Shown here piece by piece: positions 10,445 through 16,249 of a DNA stretch of 64,000 nt. The stretch comes from Microbacterium sp. SZ1 (GTDB taxonomy: Bacteria > Actinomycetota > Actinomycetes > Actinomycetales > Microbacteriaceae). Made by a program: the position numbers and the translations under genes. The notes beneath the pieces are model-generated. The model made no database searches and had not been told where the DNA came from. It saw only the letters and a list, made by a program, of their open reading frames with translations. The stretch covers positions 1-64,000 of the forward strand of contig NZ_LPVV01000038.1 of the NCBI RefSeq assembly GCF_002362255.1. The letters run 5' to 3'. Position 1 is the stretch's first letter. Every line of letters starts with the position of its first letter.

Positions 10445-10900
10445 CTACGCGCCGACGGATGCCGCGCTGCGCACTCGGAACCAGAGCGTGAGCTCCGCCA
10501 GAGCGCGACGAGCAGTGTCCTCGTCGGAGTCGGCGTCGAGGTCCGAGAAGGAATCCCGATACCCTTCCGGCGCGACCTCCCCGGATCCTCGGAGTGCGCG
10601 GTACCCCATCGTCCAATCGGGGAAGCGCCGCTGCGGCACGCGTTCCTCGAGCAGCACGCGCATGTCGTGATGACGCGGATCGCGTCGGATGCGGTCTGTC
10701 AGCGCCCGCACGGTCTCGGCGACCCCTTCCAGCACCTGGATGAACCGGCCGCTGCGATAGAGCAGCATCCCGGTCACACCCGTTTCCGCGTTGTTCTCCC
10801 GGCATTCCTCGAGCAGCTGCTCGAGCGCCGTCTCACGGAACGGCTGCGACGCGCTGCTGGTGTAGACGAGCGACAGCACGTCGCCGTGGTGCCCCGTCAC
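10445..10900 (-). CDS. BLUF-domain blue-light sensor protein
   Basis: This 151-residue protein is a BLUF (sensor of blue light using FAD) domain with a short acidic tail. The flavin-site residues are all visible: Tyr13 in LVYTS, Asn37 before TGVTG, Gln55 in FIQVLEG and Trp96 in DWTMG. The Asn-Gln (18) and Gln-Trp (41) spacings equal those of PixD as I recall it. No output domain is fused, so it probably signals through a partner protein. Its ATG overlaps the stop of the preceding small gene (ATGA), so translation is likely coupled. The partners may be the two small proteins of the same operon; that is inference. Confidence 0.93.
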   Translation of the reverse strand: MTGHHGDVLSLVYTSSASQPFRETALEQLLEECRENNAETGVTGMLLYRSGRFIQVLEGVAETVRALTDRIRRDPRHHDMRVLLEERVPQRRFPDWTMGYRALRGSGEVAPEGYRDSFSDLDADSDEDTARRALAELTLWFRVRSAASVGA

Positions 10901-11148
10901 GAGGCCGTCCCCTGCAGGTCGTCACCGGCGAGGATGCCGTCGAGGTCGAGGCGTTCCGCCCGCGCGGCGACCGCCGCGGTCGCCTCCGAGAGAGTGACGA
11001 AGTCGCCGAGCTGCTCGGAGCGGGCGTCGAAGGCACGGAACTCTCCGCTCGGCTGCCGATCCACGTAACCCAGGAAGTCGCCTCCGCGACTGCCGACATG
11101 GAAGCCCTCTTCGACGCACGCCCACAGGACGTCCGAAGACGCGGTCAT
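10897..11148 (-). CDS. Small protein of unknown function, coupled to the BLUF gene
   Basis: The 83-residue product has no signal peptide or membrane segment. The N-terminal half reads like a small beta-rich domain (EGFHVGSRGGDFLGYVD), followed by an alanine-rich helix. I do not recognise a function. It is the middle gene of a tight three-gene operon: the upstream gene ends 4 bases before its ATG, and its own stop overlaps the BLUF start by 4 bases. This arrangement makes it a candidate partner of the light sensor. Confidence 0.7.
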   Translation of the reverse strand: MTASSDVLWACVEEGFHVGSRGGDFLGYVDRQPSGEFRAFDARSEQLGDFVTLSEATAAVAARAERLDLDGILAGDDLQGTAS

Positions 11149-11152
11149 GCGT

Positions 11153-11407
11153 TCACCAATCCCAATCGTTGTTCGGATACGACAGCGGCTCGTACTCGGC
11201 CGGCGACCGCTGATCAGTTTCGACGGACACGACCACGCGGGTGGTCGAATGGATGAGCACGCTCACCAGATCGTCGCCGTCGGAGAGATCGACGAAAGCG
11301 GGAGGCGACGCCGCCGCCGCTTCGATCTGCGACATCACGTGGACGAGATCGCGCTCGCCGCTGAGAATGAAGTCCCGGCCGTCGATCTCGACGTGCGTCA
11401 GCTTCAT
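11153..11407 (-). CDS. Small protein of unknown function, first gene of the BLUF operon
   Basis: The 84-residue product starts at an ATG preceded by a strong GGGGAGGT ribosome site. It is acidic and predicted soluble, with alternating beta-like segments (MKLTHVEIDGRDFIL, RVVVSVETD) and a C-terminus ending PNNDWDW. I do not recognise the family with certainty. It leads the operon with the 83-residue protein and the BLUF protein. Confidence 0.7.
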   Translation of the reverse strand: MKLTHVEIDGRDFILSGERDLVHVMSQIEAAAASPPAFVDLSDGDDLVSVLIHSTTRVVVSVETDQRSPAEYEPLSYPNNDWDW

Positions 11408-11500
11408 GTGCGCTACCTCCCCGTCGTTGCTCAGCCACGTTACGTCGGGATTGATGGCGGACGAGAGGGGCTTGCAGGATGCGGAAGCGCGCTGTAGGGC

Positions 11501-11839
11501 TTACGACGCCTCGGCGACCTCGAGACCGCCTTGCGGCGGCGTCTCGGCGGGCTCGGGTACGAGACGGAGGCCGCCCGGACTGTTGGCGGTGATGGCGAGT
11601 GCGTCGATCCATGAACGATTGATCGACGGCTGCCGGCTGCCGAAGTACTTGAAGGCGAGCGCGCTGCCGGCGTGCACCCAGACCGTGATGCGACCGCCGC
11701 CGAGACTCGACTCGTTCGCCCAGCTGAAGGCGAACGGTTCGCCCCGCCGAAGTTTGGCCGTCATGACGAGTTGCAGGTGCGTGAGCGCGCGGTCCTCGAT
11801 GTCGACCTTCTCGTCACCCTCGTATATGAGACGTCCCAC
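11501..11839 (-). CDS. DUF7882 family protein (copy 1)
   Basis: This 112-residue protein belongs to the DUF7882 family, sometimes mislabelled as ATP-dependent DNA ligase in Microbacteriaceae. The GTG start at 11839 is chosen because it gives VGRLIYEG at the N-terminus, has a GAGGG upstream, and makes the protein exactly as long as its paralogue at 12344-12682. Shared signatures are DRALTHLQLVMTAKLRRGEPF, GGGR, VWVHAG and SRQPSINR. Its function is unknown. The conserved basic block KLRRGE and the RQPSINRxW segment could contact nucleic acid or membrane, but nothing here shows that. Confidence 0.85.
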   Translation of the reverse strand: MGRLIYEGDEKVDIEDRALTHLQLVMTAKLRRGEPFAFSWANESSLGGGRITVWVHAGSALAFKYFGSRQPSINRSWIDALAITANSPGGLRLVPEPAETPPQGGLEVAEAS

Positions 11840-12021
11840 GATGTCACGACCCTCGTCTGCCACGGAACCTGTTTGACGAGGCACGATCGGGTGATCGCTC
11901 GGTGGTGAGCACAAGCATCGCACATGTTCGACCGAGTTCAGCTATCCCCGCGACGTCCTCGCCACGGTGTACCACGACCTCATACTGAACTGAAGATCTG
12001 TTCACTCTTCAACGGCGCCGT

Positions 12022-12027
12022 TATCGT
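12022..12027 (+). promoter_or_regulatory. -10 element TATCGT for a leaderless transcript
   Basis: TATCGT is followed by 7 bases and then the ATG at 12035. There is no convincing ribosome site. This fits transcription starting at the start codon. Confidence 0.45.
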
Positions 12028-12034
12028 GTGGGCC

Positions 12035-12304
12035 ATGACGGAGTATTTCGATATTCAGCGCCTCCTCGCGGAATCGCCGGAATTCGCGATTCCGATGCGA
12101 GGCCTTGAGGCACTCGTCACCAAGGTCAGGGACGACCGGTGGCATGTTTCGATCGACGACGTGAGGATCGGATCGTTCGGGGCGCGTTCGGAGGGCCGTG
12201 CGCTCTTCTTCGCCTCGGAGATCCCGAGCGAGCCGGAGGTCACGAACTGGGTGAGCGACGACATCACGACGCTCATCGAACGAATGCTCGATCTGCGGGA
12301 GTGA
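12035..12304 (+). CDS. Small protein of unknown function between the DUF7882 paralogues
   Basis: The 89-residue product is predicted soluble and has no recognisable domain. Its frame is open from 11924, but I place the start at 12035: a TATCGT -10 hexamer lies 7 bases upstream and the protein then begins MTEYFDIQRLL. The C-terminal third (WVSDDITTLIERMLDLRE) looks helical. It lies on the opposite strand from both DUF7882 genes and ends 40 bases from copy 2, tail to tail. Not recognised. Confidence 0.65.
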   Translation: MTEYFDIQRLLAESPEFAIPMRGLEALVTKVRDDRWHVSIDDVRIGSFGARSEGRALFFASEIPSEPEVTNWVSDDITTLIERMLDLRE

Positions 12305-12343
12305 GGTGGCTACGGCGTCTTCGACGCCGATCCGCCCGGACGG

Positions 12344-12682
12344 TCAGCGAACGGCAGCGTCCAGGTCCTGCTCGAGCTTCGTTCCCTCGGTCGGTTCAGG
12401 GGTCAGGTAGAGGCCCGATGGCGCGTTGGCGGTGAAAGCGAGGGCGTCGACCCAAGCGCGGTTGATCGACGGCTGCCGTCCGCCGGTGTATCTGAACACC
12501 ATGCTCGAGCCGGCGTGGACCCACACCGTGACGCGACCGCCGCCGATGCTCGCGTCTTCCTTCCACGTGAACGAGAACGGTTCTCCACGACGCAGTTTCG
12601 CGGTCATGACGAGCTGCAGGTGCGTGAGGGCGCGGTCGTCGATGTCGACCTTCGGTCCGCCCTCGTAGATGAACTTGCCCAT
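12344..12682 (-). CDS. DUF7882 family protein (copy 2)
   Basis: The 112-residue paralogue of the gene at 11501-11839 is most alike in LTHLQLVMTAKLRRGEPF and RQPSINRxWxDALA. The ATG at 12682 follows a GAGGAAG ribosome site and gives MGKFIYEGG, the normal family start; the open frame further upstream is not needed. The two copies face the same way, 0.5 kb apart, with one unrelated gene on the other strand between them. This points to an old duplication followed by insertion or rearrangement. Function unknown. Confidence 0.88.
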   Translation of the reverse strand: MGKFIYEGGPKVDIDDRALTHLQLVMTAKLRRGEPFSFTWKEDASIGGGRVTVWVHAGSSMVFRYTGGRQPSINRAWVDALAFTANAPSGLYLTPEPTEGTKLEQDLDAAVR

Positions 12683-12836
12683 GGGGCACTTCCTCTGCTC
12701 TGGCTTCTCCACCGAAACCTGTGCCAAGAGGCGCGACCCGAATGGCCGCTCCGTGGGGATGAGTCCACGTTTACACGCTTCGAAGCAGTGCGCCACCCCC
12801 ACCTTCGTCTATATGGGCGGGCACCGATTAGACGAA

Positions 12837-12876
12837 CGGACCCCGCTGAACTGCCCGATTGCCGCAGCGGGGTCCG
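12837..12876. repeat. 12-bp inverted repeat (hairpin)
   Basis: CGGACCCCGCTG (12837-12848) pairs perfectly with 12865-12876 across a 16-base loop. No clear T-run follows on either strand, though reverse-strand TTCGTCT comes after it. It could be a back-up terminator for tRNA read-through or a small RNA element. Confidence 0.4.
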
Positions 12877-12935
12877 CCCGTCCCCATGCAGACATGATCC
12901 CACCGCCCCGTCGAGTTCGCATCACCGTCGCAGCA

Positions 12936-12966
12936 AGAAAAAACCCCCGGCTGAACCGGGGGTTTG
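12936..12966 (-). terminator. Rho-independent terminator of the reverse-strand tRNA genes
   Basis: Read on the reverse strand, an ACCCCCGG/CCGGGGGT-type stem is followed directly by a run of seven T residues. It lies just past the 3' end of tRNA-Val. Confidence 0.85.
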
Positions 12967-12970
12967 TCTG

Positions 12971-13042
12971 TGCGCGATACTGGGATCGAACCAGTGACCT
13001 CTTCCGTGTCAGGGAAGCGCGCTACCGCTGCGCCAATCGCGC
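12971..13042 (-). tRNA. tRNA-Val(GAC)
   Basis: Acceptor arms GCGCGAT and ATCGCGC pair perfectly with discriminator A. Anticodon stem CTTCC/GGAAG encloses loop CTGACAC, giving anticodon GAC. The T-loop GGTTCGATCC is present. CCA is not encoded. Confidence 0.95.
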
Positions 13043-13067
13043 CCGTGTGGGCTATTCAGTTTCAGAG

Positions 13068-13138
13068 AGGTGGCGACGGGATTCGAACCCGTGTAAACGG
13101 CTTTGCAGGCCGGTGCCTAGCCGCTCGGCCACGCCACC
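13068..13138 (-). tRNA. tRNA-Cys(GCA)
   Basis: Acceptor GGTGGCG/CGCCACC with U73, the expected identity base for cysteine. The anticodon loop CTGCAAA gives GCA. The T-arm GGGTTCGAATCCC is present. CCA is not encoded. Confidence 0.95.
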
Positions 13139-13163
13139 GTGTGGATTGACCCCACGTGCTGAA

Positions 13164-13181
13164 GGCCTTCCGAAGAAGGCC
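13164..13181 (-). other. TTCG-capped hairpin between tRNA-Gly and tRNA-Cys
   Basis: On the reverse strand GGCCTTC and GAAGGCC flank a TTCG tetraloop, an exceptionally stable RNA hairpin. No long T-run follows, so it may be a processing signal or weak terminator in the tRNA precursor. Confidence 0.55.
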
Positions 13182-13191
13182 CCTGCACTTG

Positions 13192-13264
13192 AGCGGATGA
13201 CGAGACTCGAACTCGCGACCCCAACCTTGGCAAGGTTGTGCGCTACCAACTGCGCTACATCCGC
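13192..13264 (-). tRNA. tRNA-Gly(GCC)
   Basis: Acceptor GCGGATG/CATCCGC with U73, D-arm GCGCAGTTGGTAGCGC, and anticodon loop TTGCCAA giving GCC. CCA is not encoded. It is the first gene of the reverse-strand Gly-Cys-Val array. Confidence 0.95.
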
Positions 13265-13298
13265 GTTGTTCCCGGTTGTTGTCCCGGGCACTTATGAA

Positions 13299-13327
13299 AC
13301 ATTAGCCGATGATCGGCCGGTGTCCAA
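13299..13327 (-). promoter_or_regulatory. Promoter of the Gly-Cys-Val tRNA array
   Basis: On the reverse strand TTGGAC (13327-13322) and TAATGT (13304-13299) are 17 bases apart. The expected start is about 28 bases before tRNA-Gly, typical for a stable-RNA promoter. Confidence 0.65.
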
Positions 13328-13415
13328 ACCGATGCCGATTCTCGCGCGTGTCCGCCCAGTGGTCATCGGGCGCCGCGAGCGTCGGGTAGTATCGGTTGAC
13401 GTACCCCTCGGGTAT

Positions 13416-13491
13416 GGGCGATTGGCGCAGTTGGTAGCGCGCTTCCTTCACACGGAAGAGGTCATCGGTTCGAGTCCGGTATCGCCCACCA
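13416..13491 (+). tRNA. tRNA-Val(CAC)
   Basis: Acceptor GGGCGAT/ATCGCCC with A73 and an encoded CCA. Anticodon stem CTTCC/GGAAG encloses TTCACAC, giving anticodon CAC. A -10-like TAGTAT lies at 13387-13392 without a clear -35. No integrase or attachment-site duplication is seen at its 3' end. Confidence 0.95.
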
Positions 13492-13496
13492 GAGCG

Positions 13497-13528
13497 AAGC
13501 CCCGCAGCCTCCCGGCATGCGGGGCTTT
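13497..13528 (+). terminator. Terminator of tRNA-Val(CAC)
   Basis: AAGCCCCGCA pairs with TGCGGGGCTT and is followed by TTTCT, directly after the encoded CCA. Confidence 0.85.
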
Positions 13529-13554
13529 CTGCCGTCGATCCGGGCACCCGCTGC

Positions 13555-13560
13555 TACCGT
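13555..13560 (+). promoter_or_regulatory. -10 element TACCGT for a leaderless transcript
   Basis: TACCGT is 6 bases upstream of the GTG at 13567, and no ribosome site is present. Confidence 0.5.
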
Positions 13561-13566
13561 GACGGT

Positions 13567-14019
13567 GTGACGGCGCTGCTCGACGACTTCCTCTCCGGCG
13601 ATCCGTCGCGAGTGCTGCACGCGACCTGGGAGACGATCGCTTCTCGCGACATCGCTGTTCTGCGGCCGCTCGTTCCCGCCGTTCCCCGCATCCGGCGAGC
13701 GACCGAGGCTCTGGATCTCGGTGGAATCATCTACGCGAACCGTGGCCATCTCGATCACGCTCTCGACAAACTCGCTCAGTTCGACGCCGGCGAGTGCTGG
13801 TGCGCCGGGTACGTCGGCATCCTCACCTTCGATCCGAAGAAGGAGGAGGCCGTCGATCACGTGCGGATCGTCTCCACGAGCGAGCCGGGGTGGTCGATGA
13901 CCTACCAGTGCGAGTGCGTCGTCTGCGGCCTGACGTTCGACGTCGAACAGGGCGATCATCACTTCATGTGGTGGAAGTGGGTGCCGCGCGGGGCGATCCG
14001 CCCGCTCCCGAAGCGATGA
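13567..14019 (+). CDS. Cysteine-rich protein of unknown function
   Basis: The 150-residue protein starts at a GTG placed 6 bases after a TACCGT hexamer. The N-terminal half is helical, with leucine- and arginine-rich segments. The C-terminal half carries four cysteines in two CxC/CxxC-like groups (ECWCAG and CECVVCG), then a His-His and a Trp-Trp, which suggests metal binding. I do not recognise the family. The next gene starts 29 bases downstream on the same strand but has its own -10 hexamer. Confidence 0.7.
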   Translation: MTALLDDFLSGDPSRVLHATWETIASRDIAVLRPLVPAVPRIRRATEALDLGGIIYANRGHLDHALDKLAQFDAGECWCAGYVGILTFDPKKEEAVDHVRIVSTSEPGWSMTYQCECVVCGLTFDVEQGDHHFMWWKWVPRGAIRPLPKR

Positions 14020-14036
14020 ATGTCGGCGGCTCCGGC

Positions 14037-14042
14037 TAGTGT
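14037..14042 (+). promoter_or_regulatory. -10 element TAGTGT for a leaderless transcript
   Basis: TAGTGT is separated by 6 bases from the GTG at 14049. No ribosome site is visible. Confidence 0.5.
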
Positions 14043-14048
14043 CGCGGC

Positions 14049-14471
14049 GTGCCGAGAATGACGCTCCCCGACCCGTGCACGCTGTGCGGCCGCCTCGAGG
14101 CCGACCGGGTCTCCGGTCAGCTCGTCTGCGCCTGGTGCGGGTGGCGATTCGGCGACGCTCCCGATGCCGATCTGCCCCGTCCGGTGGTCGAGGTCGTGTA
14201 CTACCTCCGGTACGACCGCAGGGTGAAGATCGGAACGAGCGGGCGGCCCCGTCAGCGCCTCGCAGCGATCCGCCACGATGAGCTGCTCGCGTTCGAGCCG
14301 GGTGGGCGCGGCGTCGAGCAGGCCAGGCACCGGGAGTTCGCGGCGATCCGCGAGGGCGGCGAGTGGTTCACCTTCACGGAGGATCTCGAGCACCATGTCG
14401 CCGCACTCCGCACCACCCGCGACCCCTGGCAGCTGTACGCGCGATGGGTGTCCGCAGCCATGCAGAGATGA
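14049..14471 (+). CDS. GIY-YIG-like (MUG113/T5orf172-type) protein with zinc ribbon
   Basis: The 140-residue protein begins with a probable zinc ribbon (CTLCG and CAWCG about 18 residues apart). It continues with a MUG113/T5orf172-type GIY-YIG-like domain: VYYLRY, then RRVKIGTSGRPRQRL, HREFA and GEWF. Members of this superfamily are nuclease-fold proteins, often small and domesticated. A Lys-Ile-Gly-Thr-Ser plus downstream Arg matches the usual active-site region. The GTG at 14049 follows TAGTGT by 6 bases; an ATG three codons later is an alternative. The substrate is unknown. Confidence 0.75.
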   Translation: MPRMTLPDPCTLCGRLEADRVSGQLVCAWCGWRFGDAPDADLPRPVVEVVYYLRYDRRVKIGTSGRPRQRLAAIRHDELLAFEPGGRGVEQARHREFAAIREGGEWFTFTEDLEHHVAALRTTRDPWQLYARWVSAAMQR

Positions 14472-14509
14472 GGGCCCGCAGAAACGGACCGATCGTTCCT
14501 GCGGGCCCT
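14471..14509. terminator. Bidirectional terminator hairpin
   Basis: AGGGCCCGCAG (14471-14481) and CTGCGGGCCCT (14499-14509) form a perfect 11-bp stem between two convergent genes. Confidence 0.65.
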
Positions 14510-14521
14510 CGGTCTATGGGG

Positions 14522-14902
14522 TCAGGCGCGGGCGGCCTTGACCCTCGCGGGCTGCGGCTGTGAGAACAGCACCACGACGATGACGGCGACGCCGACGACG
14601 ACGTGCGGCAGCCACACGTTCGGCGCCTGGTTCGCGAAGCCGAAGATCCAGGGCGACAGGGCCAGGAACAGGCTGGCCACGATGTCGAACACGAGGTGGA
14701 CAGGCATCGGGATGAAGCCGAAGGGGCCCCACTCGTACTTCGTGAACAGGCTGTAGACGATCAGGCCGACGCCGAGCACGATCGGGATGATGACGGCGGG
14801 ACCGCCCAAGCTGGCGAAGCCGAACAGCCAGGGTGCCGCGATGAGCGCCACGCCGACGACGTAGTCGAGGATTCCGTGGACCTTGGTGGGGATGAAACGC
14901 AT
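14522..14902 (-). CDS. SPW-repeat integral membrane protein
   Basis: The 126-residue membrane protein has about four hydrophobic helices. Two copies of the SPW-type motif are visible, APWLFGFAS and SPWIFGFAN. The start at 14902 is chosen because AAGGAGG lies 5 bases upstream. The N-terminus MRFIPTKVHGILDY is typical of this family. The function is unknown; such proteins are often linked to envelope or stress responses. Confidence 0.85.
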   Translation of the reverse strand: MRFIPTKVHGILDYVVGVALIAAPWLFGFASLGGPAVIIPIVLGVGLIVYSLFTKYEWGPFGFIPMPVHLVFDIVASLFLALSPWIFGFANQAPNVWLPHVVVGVAVIVVVLFSQPQPARVKAARA

Positions 14903-14983
14903 GATTCCTCCTTGGTGGCGCCGCTTCCTGCGGCTCACTGATGGTTCGCCGCCCGTCGGAAATCGGATTGGGGGAATTCCTCG

Positions 14984-14989
14984 TACGCT
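14984..14989 (+). promoter_or_regulatory. -10 element TACGCT for a leaderless transcript
   Basis: TACGCT lies 6 bases before the ATG at 14996, without a ribosome site. Confidence 0.5.
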
Positions 14990-14995
14990 GACCGG

Positions 14996-15670
14996 ATGAC
15001 GTCCCACCGCCCCCTCGTACGTGCGATCGCCGCGCTCCGCCTGTCGGTGGGCGCCGCTGCGATCGCCCTCCTGGGCTGGACGTACGTGATCGGCATCCCC
15101 CGCGGTGGAGCGAATCCCTTCGACTACTTCGGCTACTTCACGAACCTCACGACGCTGATGACGTCGATGATCCTCATCACGGTCGCCCTCGTCGGCCTGC
15201 GAGGCCGCACCGCACCGGCGTGGCTTTCGACGGCCCGCGGCGTCGCCGTCACGTGCACGATCGTGGTCGGACTCGTCTACAACATCCTCGTACCTGGCAC
15301 CGGCTCCGCTCCGGCGTGGGTGAGCGTGATCCTGCACACCGTCATGCCGCTATTCGTCGTGGTCGACTGGACGTCGATCGGCGATCGGCCGCCGCTCCCC
15401 TGGCGACGTCTCTGGCTCGTGCTGCCCTATCCGGTGCTGTGGCTCGTCGTCGTGCTCGTGCGCGGAGTCACGGATGGGTGGGTCCCCTACGGCTTCCTGC
15501 TCCCCGAGCGCGGACTCCCCTCGCTCCTCGCACACGTCGCGGGGCTGCTGCTCGCGCTCCTCGCCGCCGGAGCAGTGGTGTGGCTGCTCAGTCGCGTGCG
15601 GGTGTCACTCCCGGAGCGCACGCAGCGCGCTCTGCGAACGGCGCAGGATCAGCCGTCCGTCCATCCGTAA
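14996..15670 (+). CDS. Pr6Pr-type multi-spanning membrane protein
   Basis: The 224-residue protein has six or seven predicted membrane helices. The DYFGYFTNLTTL segment after the first helix and HTVMPLFVVVDW in the middle identify the Pr6Pr family (six-transmembrane, AIG1-like fold). No enzymatic activity is established for bacterial members. The last 22 bases overlap the tail of the convergent PemK-like gene, so antisense effects between the two transcripts are possible. Confidence 0.8.
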   Translation: MTSHRPLVRAIAALRLSVGAAAIALLGWTYVIGIPRGGANPFDYFGYFTNLTTLMTSMILITVALVGLRGRTAPAWLSTARGVAVTCTIVVGLVYNILVPGTGSAPAWVSVILHTVMPLFVVVDWTSIGDRPPLPWRRLWLVLPYPVLWLVVVLVRGVTDGWVPYGFLLPERGLPSLLAHVAGLLLALLAAGAVVWLLSRVRVSLPERTQRALRTAQDQPSVHP

Positions 15671-16230
15671 CGCCGGGAGAGGGCAGCCGTCACGCGGCCG
15701 TAGCGTGTCCGGTCGAGCACCGCGGCCTCTCTTCGCAGCCCCGTCTCATGCACGCTGTAGAGCTGCTCGATGTCGACCCACGATTCGCGCCGCTGCGAGT
15801 CCCACTCGCCCGCGCCGATCGAGAGGTAGTCCCGGTCGCCGTCATGGGGACGACTCGTCATCCGCACCGCATAGACCCGGTTCGCGGACTGCCGCCCGAT
15901 CACGAGCAGCGGACGGTCTTTGCCTCGTCCGTCGTTCTCCTCGTACGGCACCCAGGTCCAGATGATCTCCCCGGCATCCGGCGCACCGTCGCGATCGGGT
16001 GCGTAATCGAGCCGCAGATCGACGACGCGGTCGGCGTCGATCCGCACCGTGGCGGCGCCGACGGCATCCGTTCCTCGCGCACGCCGCTCCGCGCCGCCCG
16101 TCTCCGCAGAACTCCGGACACGCGCGACAGGGCCTCTCGGACGAGTCGTCGTCCGAGAGGCCCTGTTCGATCCGAATGCGCGGATGAGTATCTGCGAGAG
16201 TGTGTTCAGGATGCCGTTGCCGTTGCTCAC
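15649..16230 (-). CDS. PemK/MazF-family protein (orphan, no antitoxin seen)
   Basis: The 193-residue protein has a variable, low-complexity N-terminus (residues 1-60) and a C-terminal PemK/MazF-like domain: GEIIWTWVPYEENDGRGKDRPLLVIGR, then MTSRPHD and DRDYLSIG. Classical MazF proteins are mRNA endonucleases, but long actinobacterial members like this usually occur without an antitoxin, and none is adjacent here. It lies 19 bases downstream of the Amt gene on the same strand. An 18-bp perfect hairpin sits inside its N-terminal coding region. Toxic activity is doubtful. Confidence 0.75.
   Translation of the reverse strand: MSNGNGILNTLSQILIRAFGSNRASRTTTRPRGPVARVRSSAETGGAERRARGTDAVGAATVRIDADRVVDLRLDYAPDRDGAPDAGEIIWTWVPYEENDGRGKDRPLLVIGRQSANRVYAVRMTSRPHDGDRDYLSIGAGEWDSQRRESWVDIEQLYSVHETGLRREAAVLDRTRYGRVTAALSRRYGWTDG
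16127..16166 (-). terminator. Perfect long hairpin inside the start of the PemK-like gene
   Basis: Arms 16127-16144 and 16149-16166 pair perfectly over 18 bp with a 4-base loop. It lies about 85 bases after the amt stop. It may attenuate transcription from amt into the PemK-like gene, but no T-run follows. Confidence 0.45.
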
Positions 16231-16249
16231 ACGGTCACCCTATGGCAGC

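Larger units (their letters stand above)
12683..12970. other. Gene-free spacer between DUF7882 copy 2 and the tRNA cluster
   Basis: I find no gene with a start site and coherent codon use here. The only structures seen are two hairpins: a 12-bp inverted repeat at 12837-12876 and the tRNA terminator at 12936-12966. Confidence 0.5.

Noticed and set aside
13416..13560. tRNA-Val(CAC) as an integration site for a mobile element
   Set aside because: No integrase, no repeated tRNA 3' end and no change of gene content beyond ordinary small genes are visible.
12669..13562. Forward open frame running through the tRNA cluster
   Set aside because: It covers four tRNA genes and two terminators, so it cannot be a real coding region.
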